Of a stretch of DNA of 64,000 nt, positions 7,411-16,402 are shown one piece after another. The notes beneath the pieces were generated by a model. It did no database searches. It had not been told where the DNA came from and saw nothing but the letters and a program-made list of their open reading frames with translations. Source of the stretch: an uncultured Clostridia bacterium (GTDB lineage: Bacteria > Bacillota > Clostridia > Oscillospirales > Oscillospiraceae); the NCBI GenBank assembly GCA_937894515.1, contig CALCRH010000036.1, forward strand, positions 41,855-105,854, read 5' to 3'. The translations under genes were made by a program, and so were the position numbers. Within the stretch, counting starts at the first letter, position 1; the number at the start of each line of letters is the position of its first letter.

Positions 7411-9111
7411 TTACAGGTAGTTCAGCGGGTTGAGGAAGGTGCCATAGAGCTTGATGCGGAAATCGCAGTGACTGCCGCTGCTGACACCGGTAGAGCCCAT
7501 TTTGGCAATCTGCTGTCCCTTGTAAACGTGTTCGCCCACAGAGACCAGCAGAGAACTGTTATGCCCATAATAGGTCTGGTAGCCGTTGCCGTGGTCGATG
7601 ATCACCAGATAGCCATAGCCGCCCTGCCAGCCGGAATAGGATACCGTACCGCCGTCTGAGGCGTAGATGGGCGTGCCATAGCCGTTGGCAATGTCGATAC
7701 CCTCATGGTAGGTACTGGCGCCTCTGATGCCGGTGTTGCGGTAGCCGAAGTAAGAGGTGAGGACACCGTTGGTAGGCCAGCCGAAGCTGCCGGTGGGGAA
7801 CCAGGAGGGACGTTCTTTGGTACCGCGCTCCTGCAACTCTGTGACAGGCTGTAACAAAGTGACACTGGACACGATTTCTCGTTTGGTTTCCTGCCCGTTC
7901 ATATAGGAAACGTTGGCGCAGACGTCTGCCTTACCGAAAGAACCCTTAGAGAGGACGGCGTACTCGCCTTGATACATGGTGTCGTTATCCTGATACTCCA
8001 CATCGTAAGGAACATCCTGCAGATAATTCTGCCGCTCCACGTTTACCACAGTCAAGTAGGGCACTGCGTTGGAAATCGTCAATATATCGCCCACATGAAG
8101 AACAGACCAGTTGTAACCGGGGTTAGCAGCTTTCAGATCATCCAGACTCATGCCGAACTTTTCGGCGATGGAGCTGGGTGCATCACGCTCCGAAACGGTA
8201 TAGGTGACCTCTGCGGTTTTTGTATCATTGAGGATCTCGGCGATATAGCCCAGGTTCATCACATAGGAAGCATCTACATACTCCTGACGAATTTCCACGT
8301 CCTCTTCAAAAAAGCACTCCAACGTATCGGGGGTGACATAGCCGATTTTGAGCTGTTCCAGCAGCTCCTCCAGCGCACCGTCATAGGTGGTGGCGACCAC
8401 GGGGGAGCCATTCACATACAGCACATAGGCGTTTTCCACCTTGCCCAACTGGGAGGTAAGCTGTTGCTCGAACTCCTGGCGGGTCTCCATGATGCGGCGG
8501 GGCACGATCTGTACATCCAGCTCCAGAGAAGAGGTATCTACGGTATAATCCAGGTCGTGCAAAGTTTCTCGGGTAATTTCCTCAATATCAGAAACAGCAG
8601 CATGTACCGTATGCCGTCCGGATACAGTACCAAGCCGATAACCGGCAAAGTTTACATTCACGCCGATGGTAAAAACCGACAGCAGGGCACAGAGCGCGGC
8701 TACCGCCAATGCACCGCTCAAAAAGACGGCGGGGTGCAGACGAATGTGCTCAAAGATGCTGCGGATGGAGGAGCGGAGATGAATACGGCGTTTGCGGCGG
8801 AAATAGAGTTTTTCCTGCAAATGTCCCAACTGATAGGGGATCGCGCTCACAACAAACAGGAAGAATTGAAGCAGTGTGCTCTCCGATTCGGGGAACTGGT
8901 GGTGCCCGCCTTTGGATCGGCGATTCATATCGCTTTTCAAATCGCGAATGTTCTGGAATAAAGAGGGAGCAGTCCGCTTTCCCGGGGCAGGATTATCATG
9001 CTTGCCACGCAGAAACGACTTCCACTCTGTTAAGTTGTCAGAAAGAGAATGCCGAGAGTCAGACTCCTCTTTCGGCATCCGTTTCGATTGTTTCTGTGTG
9101 TTTTGTTTCAT
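7411..9111 (-). CDS. Membrane-anchored LysM-G5-M23 peptidoglycan hydrolase-like protein
   Basis: A 566-residue cell-wall protein. Residues 1-127 are basic and cytoplasmic, with one membrane segment at about 128-150. A LysM domain lies at about 302-348, a G5-like domain at about 352-428 and a LytM/M23 metallopeptidase domain at about 455-560. M23 zinc and catalytic positions are H469 and D473 (HEGID), H517 (YYGH) and the last motif at 548-550. That motif normally reads HxH but is HCD here, so the second zinc ligand is Asp. It may be active with an altered site or act as a scaffold. The - strand has a promoter at 9148-9176. Confidence 0.9.
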   Translation of the reverse strand: MKQNTQKQSKRMPKEESDSRHSLSDNLTEWKSFLRGKHDNPAPGKRTAPSLFQNIRDLKSDMNRRSKGGHHQFPESESTLLQFFLFVVSAIPYQLGHLQEKLYFRRKRRIHLRSSIRSIFEHIRLHPAVFLSGALAVAALCALLSVFTIGVNVNFAGYRLGTVSGRHTVHAAVSDIEEITRETLHDLDYTVDTSSLELDVQIVPRRIMETRQEFEQQLTSQLGKVENAYVLYVNGSPVVATTYDGALEELLEQLKIGYVTPDTLECFFEEDVEIRQEYVDASYVMNLGYIAEILNDTKTAEVTYTVSERDAPSSIAEKFGMSLDDLKAANPGYNWSVLHVGDILTISNAVPYLTVVNVERQNYLQDVPYDVEYQDNDTMYQGEYAVLSKGSFGKADVCANVSYMNGQETKREIVSSVTLLQPVTELQERGTKERPSWFPTGSFGWPTNGVLTSYFGYRNTGIRGASTYHEGIDIANGYGTPIYASDGGTVSYSGWQGGYGYLVIIDHGNGYQTYYGHNSSLLVSVGEHVYKGQQIAKMGSTGVSSGSHCDFRIKLYGTFLNPLNYL

Positions 9112-9147
9112 AAATCTTCTCGCTTATCATAATAGAAATCACCGTTC

Positions 9148-9176
9148 ATATTACCGTGATTTTTAAATTGAGTCAA
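9148..9176 (-). promoter_or_regulatory. Sigma-A-type promoter of the M23 gene
   Basis: On the - strand TTGACT (9176-9171) and TAATAT (9153-9148) are separated by 17 bases, about 40 bases before the M23 start codon. Confidence 0.65.
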
Positions 9177-9245
9177 GTAAAAAAACTGTGAACACGGTCG
9201 AGGCGGAAACGGCAGAGCGCCGTTTTGCTGTGCCGCAGAATCCTT

Positions 9246-10091
9246 TTAATATCGGGTGTCCAGCTCATGTATCATGGCAGCCACGGCATTGTCGCGGCAA
9301 TCCGGCAGCAGATGAAGACCGGGCAGGGATCGCACCGACTCGATCGCATTGGCCGGAGCAAAGGGAATGGCGGCGGCGCGCAGCATGGGAATATCGTTGG
9401 CGTGATCACCGACGCAGTAGGTGTGGGACAGATCCTTGCCCAATAGGGCACAAAGCCGCCGCACCATGCCGCCTTTGTTGGCGCCCTTGACGGTCAGCTC
9501 CAAAAGCGAAGTGGCAGAAACCACCACTTCATAGTCTCCGATCCAGGGTTGGCGCAGTAAAAGGGAATGGAGCTGCTCCAAACGTGTCGGTTCCTCTTCA
9601 AACAGCAGCTTGCTGATGGGAGATGGCGCCTCGTCAATACCGGAAAGCGTTACGGTGGGAGAATGGGTCAAATGCAGGTGGCGGGCTGTAATGTCGTTTG
9701 GATTGACGGCAAAAATAGAGTTGTCGTCATGGTAGATCTCATAGGTGATGTGAGGCATCTGTGCTTCCAGCTGATGGATATGTTCCCGGATCTGTTCCGG
9801 CAGAAACGCGGTAGACAGATATCTCTCCTGAAAAAAGTCGTAGATAGCGGCGCCGTTGAAAAGGACGGAGGGGCCGTTCATGGGAATCCCGACAACAAGG
9901 GGCCGGAATGCCGGCAGCGCACGTCCGGTGGACATACAGAAGGTGCCGCCCTCAGCCATAAAATATTCAATGGCGCGGCGATTCTCTGATGAAACCGGGG
10001 GGATTTCCCCACCGTTGTGCAAAGCGTCTTCCGTATAGACCAGGGTGTTATCAAAATCGCAGGCAATCAATACCCGGTCAAACTTGCCCAT
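9246..10091 (-). CDS. Cof-type HAD-IIB sugar-phosphate phosphatase
   Basis: A 281-residue HAD phosphatase of the Cof/IIB class, which usually acts on sugar phosphates or related small phosphate esters. The nucleophile motif is ACDFDNTLVYT near residue 10, motif II gives MSTGRA, and motif IV is GDHANDIPML near residue 230. The IIB cap lies between. The start follows GGAGG by 8 bases, and the upstream ricT stop lies only 3 bases before the ATG, so the two are cotranscribed. The substrate is unknown. Confidence 0.88.
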   Translation of the reverse strand: MGKFDRVLIACDFDNTLVYTEDALHNGGEIPPVSSENRRAIEYFMAEGGTFCMSTGRALPAFRPLVVGIPMNGPSVLFNGAAIYDFFQERYLSTAFLPEQIREHIHQLEAQMPHITYEIYHDDNSIFAVNPNDITARHLHLTHSPTVTLSGIDEAPSPISKLLFEEEPTRLEQLHSLLLRQPWIGDYEVVVSATSLLELTVKGANKGGMVRRLCALLGKDLSHTYCVGDHANDIPMLRAAAIPFAPANAIESVRSLPGLHLLPDCRDNAVAAMIHELDTRY

Positions 10092-10094
10092 AGG

Positions 10095-11333
10095 TCATGC
10101 CTCCGATTTGCCACTGCTCTGTCCCCGCTTGCTGTGGTGCCTGCCGCCCCGATGGCGCGGCTTTTTTCGCACCTCATCAGCAGGTGTTTCTGCCGGTTTT
10201 GGCGGCTGGGGTACTGCCTCTGCCTTGTTTCCGTGCTGACCGCCTCTGCGATGGCGGTGGGAAGAGGACGACTGTTTTTCGCCGGTACTGGCAGGAGAGG
10301 AAGGAGCCTTTTCTGCCCGGACTGCATCAGTTGTATCGTTGTTTCCGCGACCTCTGCGAGAGCTGCGGCTGTGATGACGGCGGGAAGACTCCGCTGTTTC
10401 CGATGTGCTGTTTTCTGCCGGATCGGCGACCCATTCGGTAACGGGAGGTTCTATCTGTTCCACCGGTGCCACATAGCGGGCAGGCCGCTTATCGGGAATG
10501 GCGATGCCATCGCGGCTGCCCTTACCATTGCGTAGAACACAGATCTCGCAGCTGCGGTAGCAGGCGGAGGATTCCGGATGGCTGTCCAGATGGACTGTCA
10601 CGGTTTCCTTCAGCGGATTGACATCGGCTACATTGCCGGGGCCGTCCGGTGTCAGAACGAAGGACTCCGGCTTCGGCAGACGGGATTGCGCGTCTTCATA
10701 GGCAGCCTGTTCATAATTCAGGCAGCACATCAATCGGCCGCAGGTACCGCTGATTTTGGTGGGGTTGAGACTGAGGTTCTGGGTCTTTGCCATTTTGATG
10801 GAGACCGGCAGAAAATCGTCCAGATAGTCGCTGCAGCAAAACGGCCTGCCGCAAATACCCAGGCCGCCCAACAGCTTGGCCTCATCACGGACGCCGATTT
10901 GCCGCAGCTCGATACGGCTGCGAAATACGCTGGCCAGATCCTTGACCAGTTCCCGGAAGTCCACACGGCCATCGGCGGTAAAGAAAAAGAGGATCTTGCT
11001 GCCGTCAAAGCTGCATTCAGCCCGCACCAGTTTCATCTCCAGCCCATGTTGGGCGATCTTCTTCTGGCACACCTCAAAGGCTTCCTTTTCCCGGCTTCGA
11101 TTATAGGCGGCGGTATGGCGGTCGTTATCGGTAGCGATCCGCATCACAGCTCGCAGAGGCTCCACCACAGCAGTATCCTCCACCGCATGGTTCCCCTCCA
11201 CACACCGGACGAATTCGGGACCCTGCGCGGTTTCCACGATCACGTCCATACCGGACTGGATCAACAAGTCCCGGGGATCAAAATAGTAGGTTTTACAGCC
11301 GTTGCGAAAACGGACGGAAATTACGGTTGTCAT
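10095..11333 (-). CDS. ricT: RicT/YaaT-like PSP1-domain protein with basic tail
   Basis: RicT (YaaT) in Bacillus acts with RicA and RicF in an Fe-S-containing complex that affects RNase Y and mRNA processing. The 412-residue protein has the PSP1 C-terminal domain, including GICGRPFCCSDYL and TCGRLMCCLNYE, which carry the conserved cysteines. The last ~120 residues are a low-complexity, His/Arg/Ser-rich basic tail beyond the usual family end, possibly binding RNA. ATG 11333 is preceded by GGAGG; a longer frame upstream lacks a site. The start overlaps the holB stop by 4 bases, the same neighbour pair as in Bacillus. Confidence 0.92.
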   Translation of the reverse strand: MTTVISVRFRNGCKTYYFDPRDLLIQSGMDVIVETAQGPEFVRCVEGNHAVEDTAVVEPLRAVMRIATDNDRHTAAYNRSREKEAFEVCQKKIAQHGLEMKLVRAECSFDGSKILFFFTADGRVDFRELVKDLASVFRSRIELRQIGVRDEAKLLGGLGICGRPFCCSDYLDDFLPVSIKMAKTQNLSLNPTKISGTCGRLMCCLNYEQAAYEDAQSRLPKPESFVLTPDGPGNVADVNPLKETVTVHLDSHPESSACYRSCEICVLRNGKGSRDGIAIPDKRPARYVAPVEQIEPPVTEWVADPAENSTSETAESSRRHHSRSSRRGRGNNDTTDAVRAEKAPSSPASTGEKQSSSSHRHRRGGQHGNKAEAVPQPPKPAETPADEVRKKPRHRGGRHHSKRGQSSGKSEA

Positions 11334-12187
11334 TGGTTTACCTCCTGTATATCGGATAGTATGGCGAGAAGGGCGCCGAGAATGTGTCCCACGCCTACAT
11401 TGTAGTGACATTCTTTGGCGTACTGAGCCAACGTTGCGGTTATTTGCTGTATCTGCCGGTCCGAAAGACTGTACAGCGCCTCGACGCCCGCCTGACAGTC
11501 GATTTGCCCGGCTTTACCGGCACGCTGTAAAAGCACTTCGGCGGCAAGCTGCCAGGCACCCTGCAAAAGGGCCTGCAATTCCTCCCTCTTTGGCTTTTTG
11601 TTTTCCAGCGACACCATGTACTGCATCAAAGCGCCGGCCTTGCTGCTGCCAATGGCCCGGCACAGAGCAATCACCTCATCGGTAATGAGGATGTCGTCTT
11701 CTTCCCGCAGATCCATGAGTACACAGCGGGAACGGATGGTAGGCAGCAGGTCGTGAGCGGATTCGGCGCAGAAAACGAAAGAGGCATAGGCCGGCCCGTC
11801 CTCTACAATCTTCAGCAGCACGTTCTGATCCCGTTCGTTCAACTGGGAGCAGTCGGCAAACAGATAGATTTTACGGCTGCCCTCATTGGGGCGGATATAG
11901 ACGTCCTGTTTCAATTCCCGCACAGTATCTACCGTCAGCTCTTTGCGCTCTCCGTCCTGCACGGTAATCACGTCCGGGTGGATATTTTCCATCACTTTAC
12001 GGCAGATATTGCAGCGCATACAGGGCTTTTCGCTTGCCTGACACAGTTGTGCCGCAGCAAGATAGCGGGCCGCACCGATCCGGTCACCGGTACCGGATAA
12101 GATCACGGCATGGCTGATCACGCCGCGTCCGGCGGCGGAACGCACCCGCTGTGCAAATGTGCTGTTTTCCCTTTCGCTGTTTGTCAT
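11330..12187 (-). CDS. holB: DNA polymerase III delta' subunit
   Basis: The delta' subunit is part of the clamp loader. The 285-residue protein has the zinc-module cysteines in CMRCNICRK, then IRPNEGSRKIYLFADC, NVLLKIVEDGP and TIRSRC (sensor region), as in HolB/DnaX relatives. The P-loop position is degenerate (SGTGDRIGA), as expected for delta', which does not hydrolyse ATP. ATG 12187 has AGGAGAG just upstream and is preferred to the longer in-frame start at 12313. It heads the holB-ricT-Cof operon. Confidence 0.92.
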   Translation of the reverse strand: MTNSERENSTFAQRVRSAAGRGVISHAVILSGTGDRIGAARYLAAAQLCQASEKPCMRCNICRKVMENIHPDVITVQDGERKELTVDTVRELKQDVYIRPNEGSRKIYLFADCSQLNERDQNVLLKIVEDGPAYASFVFCAESAHDLLPTIRSRCVLMDLREEDDILITDEVIALCRAIGSSKAGALMQYMVSLENKKPKREELQALLQGAWQLAAEVLLQRAGKAGQIDCQAGVEALYSLSDRQIQQITATLAQYAKECHYNVGVGHILGALLAILSDIQEVNQ

Positions 12188-12491
12188 GGCACTCTCCTGA
12201 GCAGGTGGACATATCACTCCACTATAAAATCTTTTATATTTTAGCACAAAATTCGCCTTGCGTAAAGACTTTTTGTCCGGCGGGCGAAAATAAAAAATTC
12301 CCGAAAAGCGCACTGTTCAACCGCATTTGGGCATTATCACGAACAAAAGGCGGGCAGAATGTTCCAAAATTCAAAATTAGTTCCGAAAAGAGCAAAAAAA
12401 CGGAAAAACAGCTTGCTTTTTGAGAAAAATGTGACTATAATAAATTGTTCTTACTGTTCAACCAATTTTTAATTATACGGAGGCAAATTCA
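12188..12491. other. Divergent control region between holB and ppdK
   Basis: A gene-free stretch of 304 bases. It holds the ppdK promoter (listed separately) and a weaker - strand candidate for holB (TTGTGC at 12249-12244, TTATAG at 12227-12222, spacer 16). ACTGTTCAACC is repeated directly at 12312-12322 and 12453-12463, one copy on each side of the ppdK promoter. CCGAAAAG also occurs twice (12301 and 12383). No coding frame or known riboswitch was recognised. Confidence 0.6.
12413..12441 (+). promoter_or_regulatory. Promoter of ppdK
   Basis: TTGCTT (12413-12418) and TATAAT (12436-12441) with a 17-base spacer, preceded by A-rich tracts that could act as an UP element. The start codon follows about 50 bases later. 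Confidence 0.7.
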
Positions 12492-15131
12492 ATGAGCAAA
12501 AAGTATTGCTACCTGTTCACCGAAGGCAACGCCAATATGCGCGAGTTGCTTGGCGGCAAGGGCGCCAACCTGGCGGAGATGACCAACATCGGCCTGCCGG
12601 TTCCCCAGGGCTTCACCATTACCACCGAAGCCTGCACTCAGTATTACGAGGACGGCCGCAAGATCAACGACGAGATCATGGCCGAGATCATGCAGTATGT
12701 GGAGCAGATGGAGAAGATCAACGGCAAGAAGTTCGGCGATCTGGAGAATCCCCTGCTGGTTTCCGTCCGTTCCGGTGCCCGCGCTTCCATGCCCGGTATG
12801 ATGGATACCATTCTGAATCTGGGCCTGAACGATGATGTGGTGGCTGCCATGATCGCCGGCAACCCCGATCCCAAGTTCGAGCGCTTCGTGTACGACTCCT
12901 ATCGCCGCTTCATCCAGATGTTCTCCGACGTGGTCATGGAAGTGGGCAAGAAGTATTTCGAGCAGCTCATCGACGAGATGAAGGCCGCCAAGGGCGTGAC
13001 CTATGACGTGGAGCTGACCGCTGCCGACCTGAAGGAGCTGGCTAAGCAGTTCAAGGCCGAGTACAAGTCCAAGATTGGTGAGGACTTCCCCTCCGATCCC
13101 AAGGTGCAGCTCTATGAGGCCATTCGTGCCGTGTTCCGCAGCTGGGACAACCCCCGTGCCAACGTGTATCGCCGCGACAACGATATCCCCTACTCCTGGG
13201 GTACTGCCGTCAACGTGATGCCCATGGTGTTCGGCAACCTGAACAACAACTCCGGTACCGGCGTTGCCTTTACCCGCAACCCCGCCACCGGCGAGAAGAA
13301 GCTAATGGGCGAGTTCCTGGTCAACGCCCAGGGCGAGGACGTGGTGGCCGGCGTCCGTACTCCCATGCCCATCTCCCAGATGGCCGAGCAGTTCCCCGAG
13401 GCCTATGCCGATTTCGTCAAGGTCTGCGACCTGCTGGAAAATCACTACCGCGATATGCAGGACATGGAGTTCACCGTGGAGAACGGCAAGCTCTATATGC
13501 TCCAGTGCCGCAACGGCAAGCGTACCGCTCCCGCCGCCCTGAAGATCGCCTGCGATCTGGTGGACGAGGGCATGATCGACGAGAAGAAGGCCGTGGCCAT
13601 GATCGATCCCCGCAACCTGGATACTCTGCTGCACCCCCAGTTCGATCCCGAGGCCCTGAAGAAGGCCACCGCTGTGGGCAAGGCTCTGCCCGCCTCCCCC
13701 GGCGCTGCCTGCGGCAAGATCGTGTTCACCGCTGAAGAGGCCAAGGATTGGGCTGCCCGGGGCGAGAAGGTGGTTCTGGTCCGTCTGGAGACCTCTCCCG
13801 AGGATATCGAGGGCATGAAAGCCGCTCAGGGCATCCTGACCGTCCGCGGCGGTATGACCTCTCACGCTGCCGTTGTGGCCCGCGGCATGGGCAAGTGCTG
13901 CGTGTCCGGCTGCTCCGCTATCAACATGAACGAAGAGAAGAAGGAATTTACCCTGTCCGGCAAGACCTATCACGAGGGTGACTGGCTGAGCCTGGACGGC
14001 TCCACCGGCAACATCTACGATGGCGCTATGCCCACCGTGGACGCCAGCGTTGGCGGCGACTTCGGCCGCATCATGGCATGGGCGGACAAGTATCGCCGTT
14101 TGAAGGTCCGCACCAATGCGGATACCCCTGCTGATGCCAAGCGTGCCCGCAGCTTGGGCGCTCAGGGTATCGGCCTGTGCCGCACCGAGCATATGTTCTT
14201 CGAGGGTGACCGTATTGCCGCCATCCGTCAGATGATCTGCTCCGACACCAAGGAAGAGCGTGAGGCTGCCCTTGCCAAGCTGCTGCCCATGCAGCAGGGC
14301 GACTTCGAGGGCATCTATGAGGCCATGGAAGGCTGCCCTGTTACCATTCGTTTCTTGGATCCCCCTCTGCACGAGTTCGTTCCCACCGAGGAAGCCGACA
14401 TCGAGCTGCTTGCCAAGAATCAGGGCAAGAGCGTGGAAGAGATCAAGGCTATTATCGCCGGTCTCCACGAGTTCAACCCCATGATGGGTCACCGCGGCTG
14501 CCGTCTGGCTGTCACCTATCCCGAGATCGCCGTCATGCAGACCCGTGCCGTGATCCGTGCCGCCATCAAGGTGCAGAACAAGCATCCTGAGTGGAACATG
14601 GTACCCGAGATCATGATCCCGCTGGTGGGCGAGGTCAAGGAGCTGAAGTTCGTCAAGGACGTGGTGGTTGCCACCGCTGATGAGGAGCTGGCTGCTGCCG
14701 GCAGCAAGATGCAGTATCTGGTGGGTACCATGATCGAGATCCCCCGCGCTGCGCTGACCGCTGACGACATCGCCAAGGAAGCGGAGTTCTTCTCCTTCGG
14801 TACCAACGATCTGACTCAGATGACCTTCGGCTTCAGCCGTGACGATGCCGGCAAGTTCCTGCCTGCCTACTACGATACCAAGATCTACGAGAACGATCCG
14901 TTTGCCCGTCTGGATCAGACCGGCGTGGGCAAGCTGGTGGAGATGGCCTGCAAGCTGGGCCGCGCCACCCGTCCCGAGCTGCATCTGGGCATCTGCGGCG
15001 AACACGGCGGCGATCCCAGCTCTGTGGAGTTCTGCCACAAGGTGGGTCTGGACTATGTGTCCTGCTCCCCCTTCCGTGTGCCCATCGCCCGTCTGGCCGC
15101 CGCTCAGGCAGCGATCAAAGAGATGGCATAA
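12492..15131 (+). CDS. ppdK: Pyruvate, phosphate dikinase
   Basis: PPDK interconverts pyruvate + ATP + Pi and PEP + AMP + PPi; in anaerobes it often runs in glycolysis as a pyruvate- and ATP-yielding step. The 879-residue protein has the family length. The N-terminal ATP-grasp domain includes LLGGKGANLAEM. The swivelling phosphohistidine domain has GGMTSHAAVVARGMGK with His458. The C-terminal TIM barrel contains the catalytic Cys835 in GICGEHGGDP. Codon use is extremely biased, indicating very high expression. GGAGG lies before the ATG, and a strong terminator follows. Confidence 0.98.
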   Translation: MSKKYCYLFTEGNANMRELLGGKGANLAEMTNIGLPVPQGFTITTEACTQYYEDGRKINDEIMAEIMQYVEQMEKINGKKFGDLENPLLVSVRSGARASMPGMMDTILNLGLNDDVVAAMIAGNPDPKFERFVYDSYRRFIQMFSDVVMEVGKKYFEQLIDEMKAAKGVTYDVELTAADLKELAKQFKAEYKSKIGEDFPSDPKVQLYEAIRAVFRSWDNPRANVYRRDNDIPYSWGTAVNVMPMVFGNLNNNSGTGVAFTRNPATGEKKLMGEFLVNAQGEDVVAGVRTPMPISQMAEQFPEAYADFVKVCDLLENHYRDMQDMEFTVENGKLYMLQCRNGKRTAPAALKIACDLVDEGMIDEKKAVAMIDPRNLDTLLHPQFDPEALKKATAVGKALPASPGAACGKIVFTAEEAKDWAARGEKVVLVRLETSPEDIEGMKAAQGILTVRGGMTSHAAVVARGMGKCCVSGCSAINMNEEKKEFTLSGKTYHEGDWLSLDGSTGNIYDGAMPTVDASVGGDFGRIMAWADKYRRLKVRTNADTPADAKRARSLGAQGIGLCRTEHMFFEGDRIAAIRQMICSDTKEEREAALAKLLPMQQGDFEGIYEAMEGCPVTIRFLDPPLHEFVPTEEADIELLAKNQGKSVEEIKAIIAGLHEFNPMMGHRGCRLAVTYPEIAVMQTRAVIRAAIKVQNKHPEWNMVPEIMIPLVGEVKELKFVKDVVVATADEELAAAGSKMQYLVGTMIEIPRAALTADDIAKEAEFFSFGTNDLTQMTFGFSRDDAGKFLPAYYDTKIYENDPFARLDQTGVGKLVEMACKLGRATRPELHLGICGEHGGDPSSVEFCHKVGLDYVSCSPFRVPIARLAAAQAAIKEMA

Positions 15132-15144
15132 AAATGACAAACCT

Positions 15145-15187
15145 GAACGGTGCTGTCCAAAAGGCAGCACCGTTCGATTTTTTTCGC
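15145..15187 (+). terminator. Terminator of ppdK
   Basis: An 11-bp stem (GAACGGTGCTG / CAGCACCGTTC) with a 9-base loop and a run of T residues. Confidence 0.88.
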
Positions 15188-15204
15188 ATTTTCAGGAATA
15201 TATC

Positions 15205-15232
15205 TTGCATTTTTCCAAACAGGTGATATACT
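15205..15232 (+). promoter_or_regulatory. Promoter of the BMP transporter operon
   Basis: TTGCAT (15205-15210) and TATACT (15227-15232) with a 16-base spacer, about 70 bases before the lipoprotein start. No purine riboswitch consensus is visible in the leader. Confidence 0.6.
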
Positions 15233-15302
15233 TAAATTACCTAATAATGTGAAAAAATGCACCTGCGTTTCTCGCATTATAAAATCAAAAAGGAGAAGAA
15301 AC

Positions 15303-16331
15303 ATGAAAAAGTACATCGCTCTTATTCTTGCACTCGTGATGGCTCTCAGCCTGGTGGCCTGCGGCAAGGAAGCTGCTCCTGCTGAGGGCGGCGAAGAAGT
15401 TGCTGTTACCAAGATCGGTATGGTTACCGACGTGGGCGGTATCAACGACCAGTCCTTCAACCAGGGTGCCTGGGAAGGCCTGCAGGCTCTGGCTGCTGCT
15501 GATTCCTCTTTCGATGTCAAGTATCTGGAGTCCAAGACCGATGCTGACTATCAGTCCAACATCAACACCTTCCTGGACGAGGGTACCGACCTGATCATCT
15601 GCGTGGGCTACATGCTGGCTGAGGCCACCCGCGATGCTGCTCTGGCCAATCCCGAGCAGATGTTCGCCATCGTTGATGATGCTACCAATGCTGATCTGGA
15701 CAATGTGGCTTGCCTGATGTTCGCTCAGGAGCAGGCTTCCTATCTGGTGGGTCTGGTTGCCGGTTACATGACCGAGTCCAAGACGGTCGGTTATGTTCAG
15801 GGCATGGTGTCCGATACCATGAACCTGTTCGGTATCGGCTACATTGCCGGTGTGCTGGAGGCTTGCCCCGAAGCTACCGTTCTGCAGTACAATGCCAACA
15901 ACTTCGGTGATGTGGCCGGCGGCAGCGCTGCTGCCAAGGATATGATCACCAAGGGTGCTGACGTCATCTATCACGCTGCCGGCGGTACCGGCATGGGCGT
16001 TATCAGCGCTTGTGACGAAGAGGGTATCTGGGCCATCGGTGTGGACTCCGACCAGTCTTTCCTGGCTCCCGATCATGTTATCACCTCCGCTATGAAGCGT
16101 GTTGACAATGCCTGCCAGGATATCTGCAAGGCTGTGAAGGACGACGCTTTTGCCGGCGGCGTTCATACCTATGACCTGTCCAATGGCGGCGTGGACCTGG
16201 CTCCCACCACCACTCACATCCCCGAAGATGTTCTGGCCAAGGTCGAAGATGCTAAGGCTGCCATTCTGGCCGGTACTATCGTTGTGCCTACCACCGCAGC
16301 TGAGTGCCCCACCTTCACTCTGACTGCCTAA
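15303..16331 (+). CDS. BMP-family ABC transporter substrate-binding lipoprotein
   Basis: Basic-membrane-protein-family binding lipoprotein; characterised members (PnrA, BmpDEF type) bind purine nucleosides. The 342-residue protein has a lipobox LVAC with Cys20. The family signature KIGMVTDVGGINDQSFNQ begins the mature domain, and AGGTGMGVI and AIGVDSDQ segments follow. ATG 15303 is preceded by AAAAGGAGAAG; an in-frame start at 15150 would sit within the ppdK terminator. Codon bias is very strong, as usual for binding proteins. It heads an operon with an isomerase-like enzyme, an ATPase and two permeases. Confidence 0.93.
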   Translation: MKKYIALILALVMALSLVACGKEAAPAEGGEEVAVTKIGMVTDVGGINDQSFNQGAWEGLQALAAADSSFDVKYLESKTDADYQSNINTFLDEGTDLIICVGYMLAEATRDAALANPEQMFAIVDDATNADLDNVACLMFAQEQASYLVGLVAGYMTESKTVGYVQGMVSDTMNLFGIGYIAGVLEACPEATVLQYNANNFGDVAGGSAAAKDMITKGADVIYHAAGGTGMGVISACDEEGIWAIGVDSDQSFLAPDHVITSAMKRVDNACQDICKAVKDDAFAGGVHTYDLSNGGVDLAPTTTHIPEDVLAKVEDAKAAILAGTIVVPTTAAECPTFTLTA

Positions 16332-16351
16332 TTCACGATGAAACAATATTT

Positions 16352-16384
16352 CCACGGCGCTGCTCCAATCGGGCAGCGCCGTGG
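16352..16384 (+). terminator. Leaky hairpin after the BMP gene
   Basis: A perfect 12-bp GC-rich stem (CCACGGCGCTGC / GCAGCGCCGTGG) without a T tract, 18 bases before the next start codon. It probably shields the 3' end of the abundant binding-protein mRNA or dampens read-through rather than ending transcription completely. Confidence 0.6.
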
Positions 16385-16402
16385 TTATAACAGGAGAAAG
16401 CC

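Noticed and set aside
13302..15170. A 622-codon open frame on the - strand opposite ppdK
   Set aside because: Its translation is repetitive His/Gly/Leu-rich with no family motif; ppdK fully explains the region.
15186..15302. Purine riboswitch before the BMP operon
   Set aside because: The conserved core of purine riboswitches could not be found in the leader.
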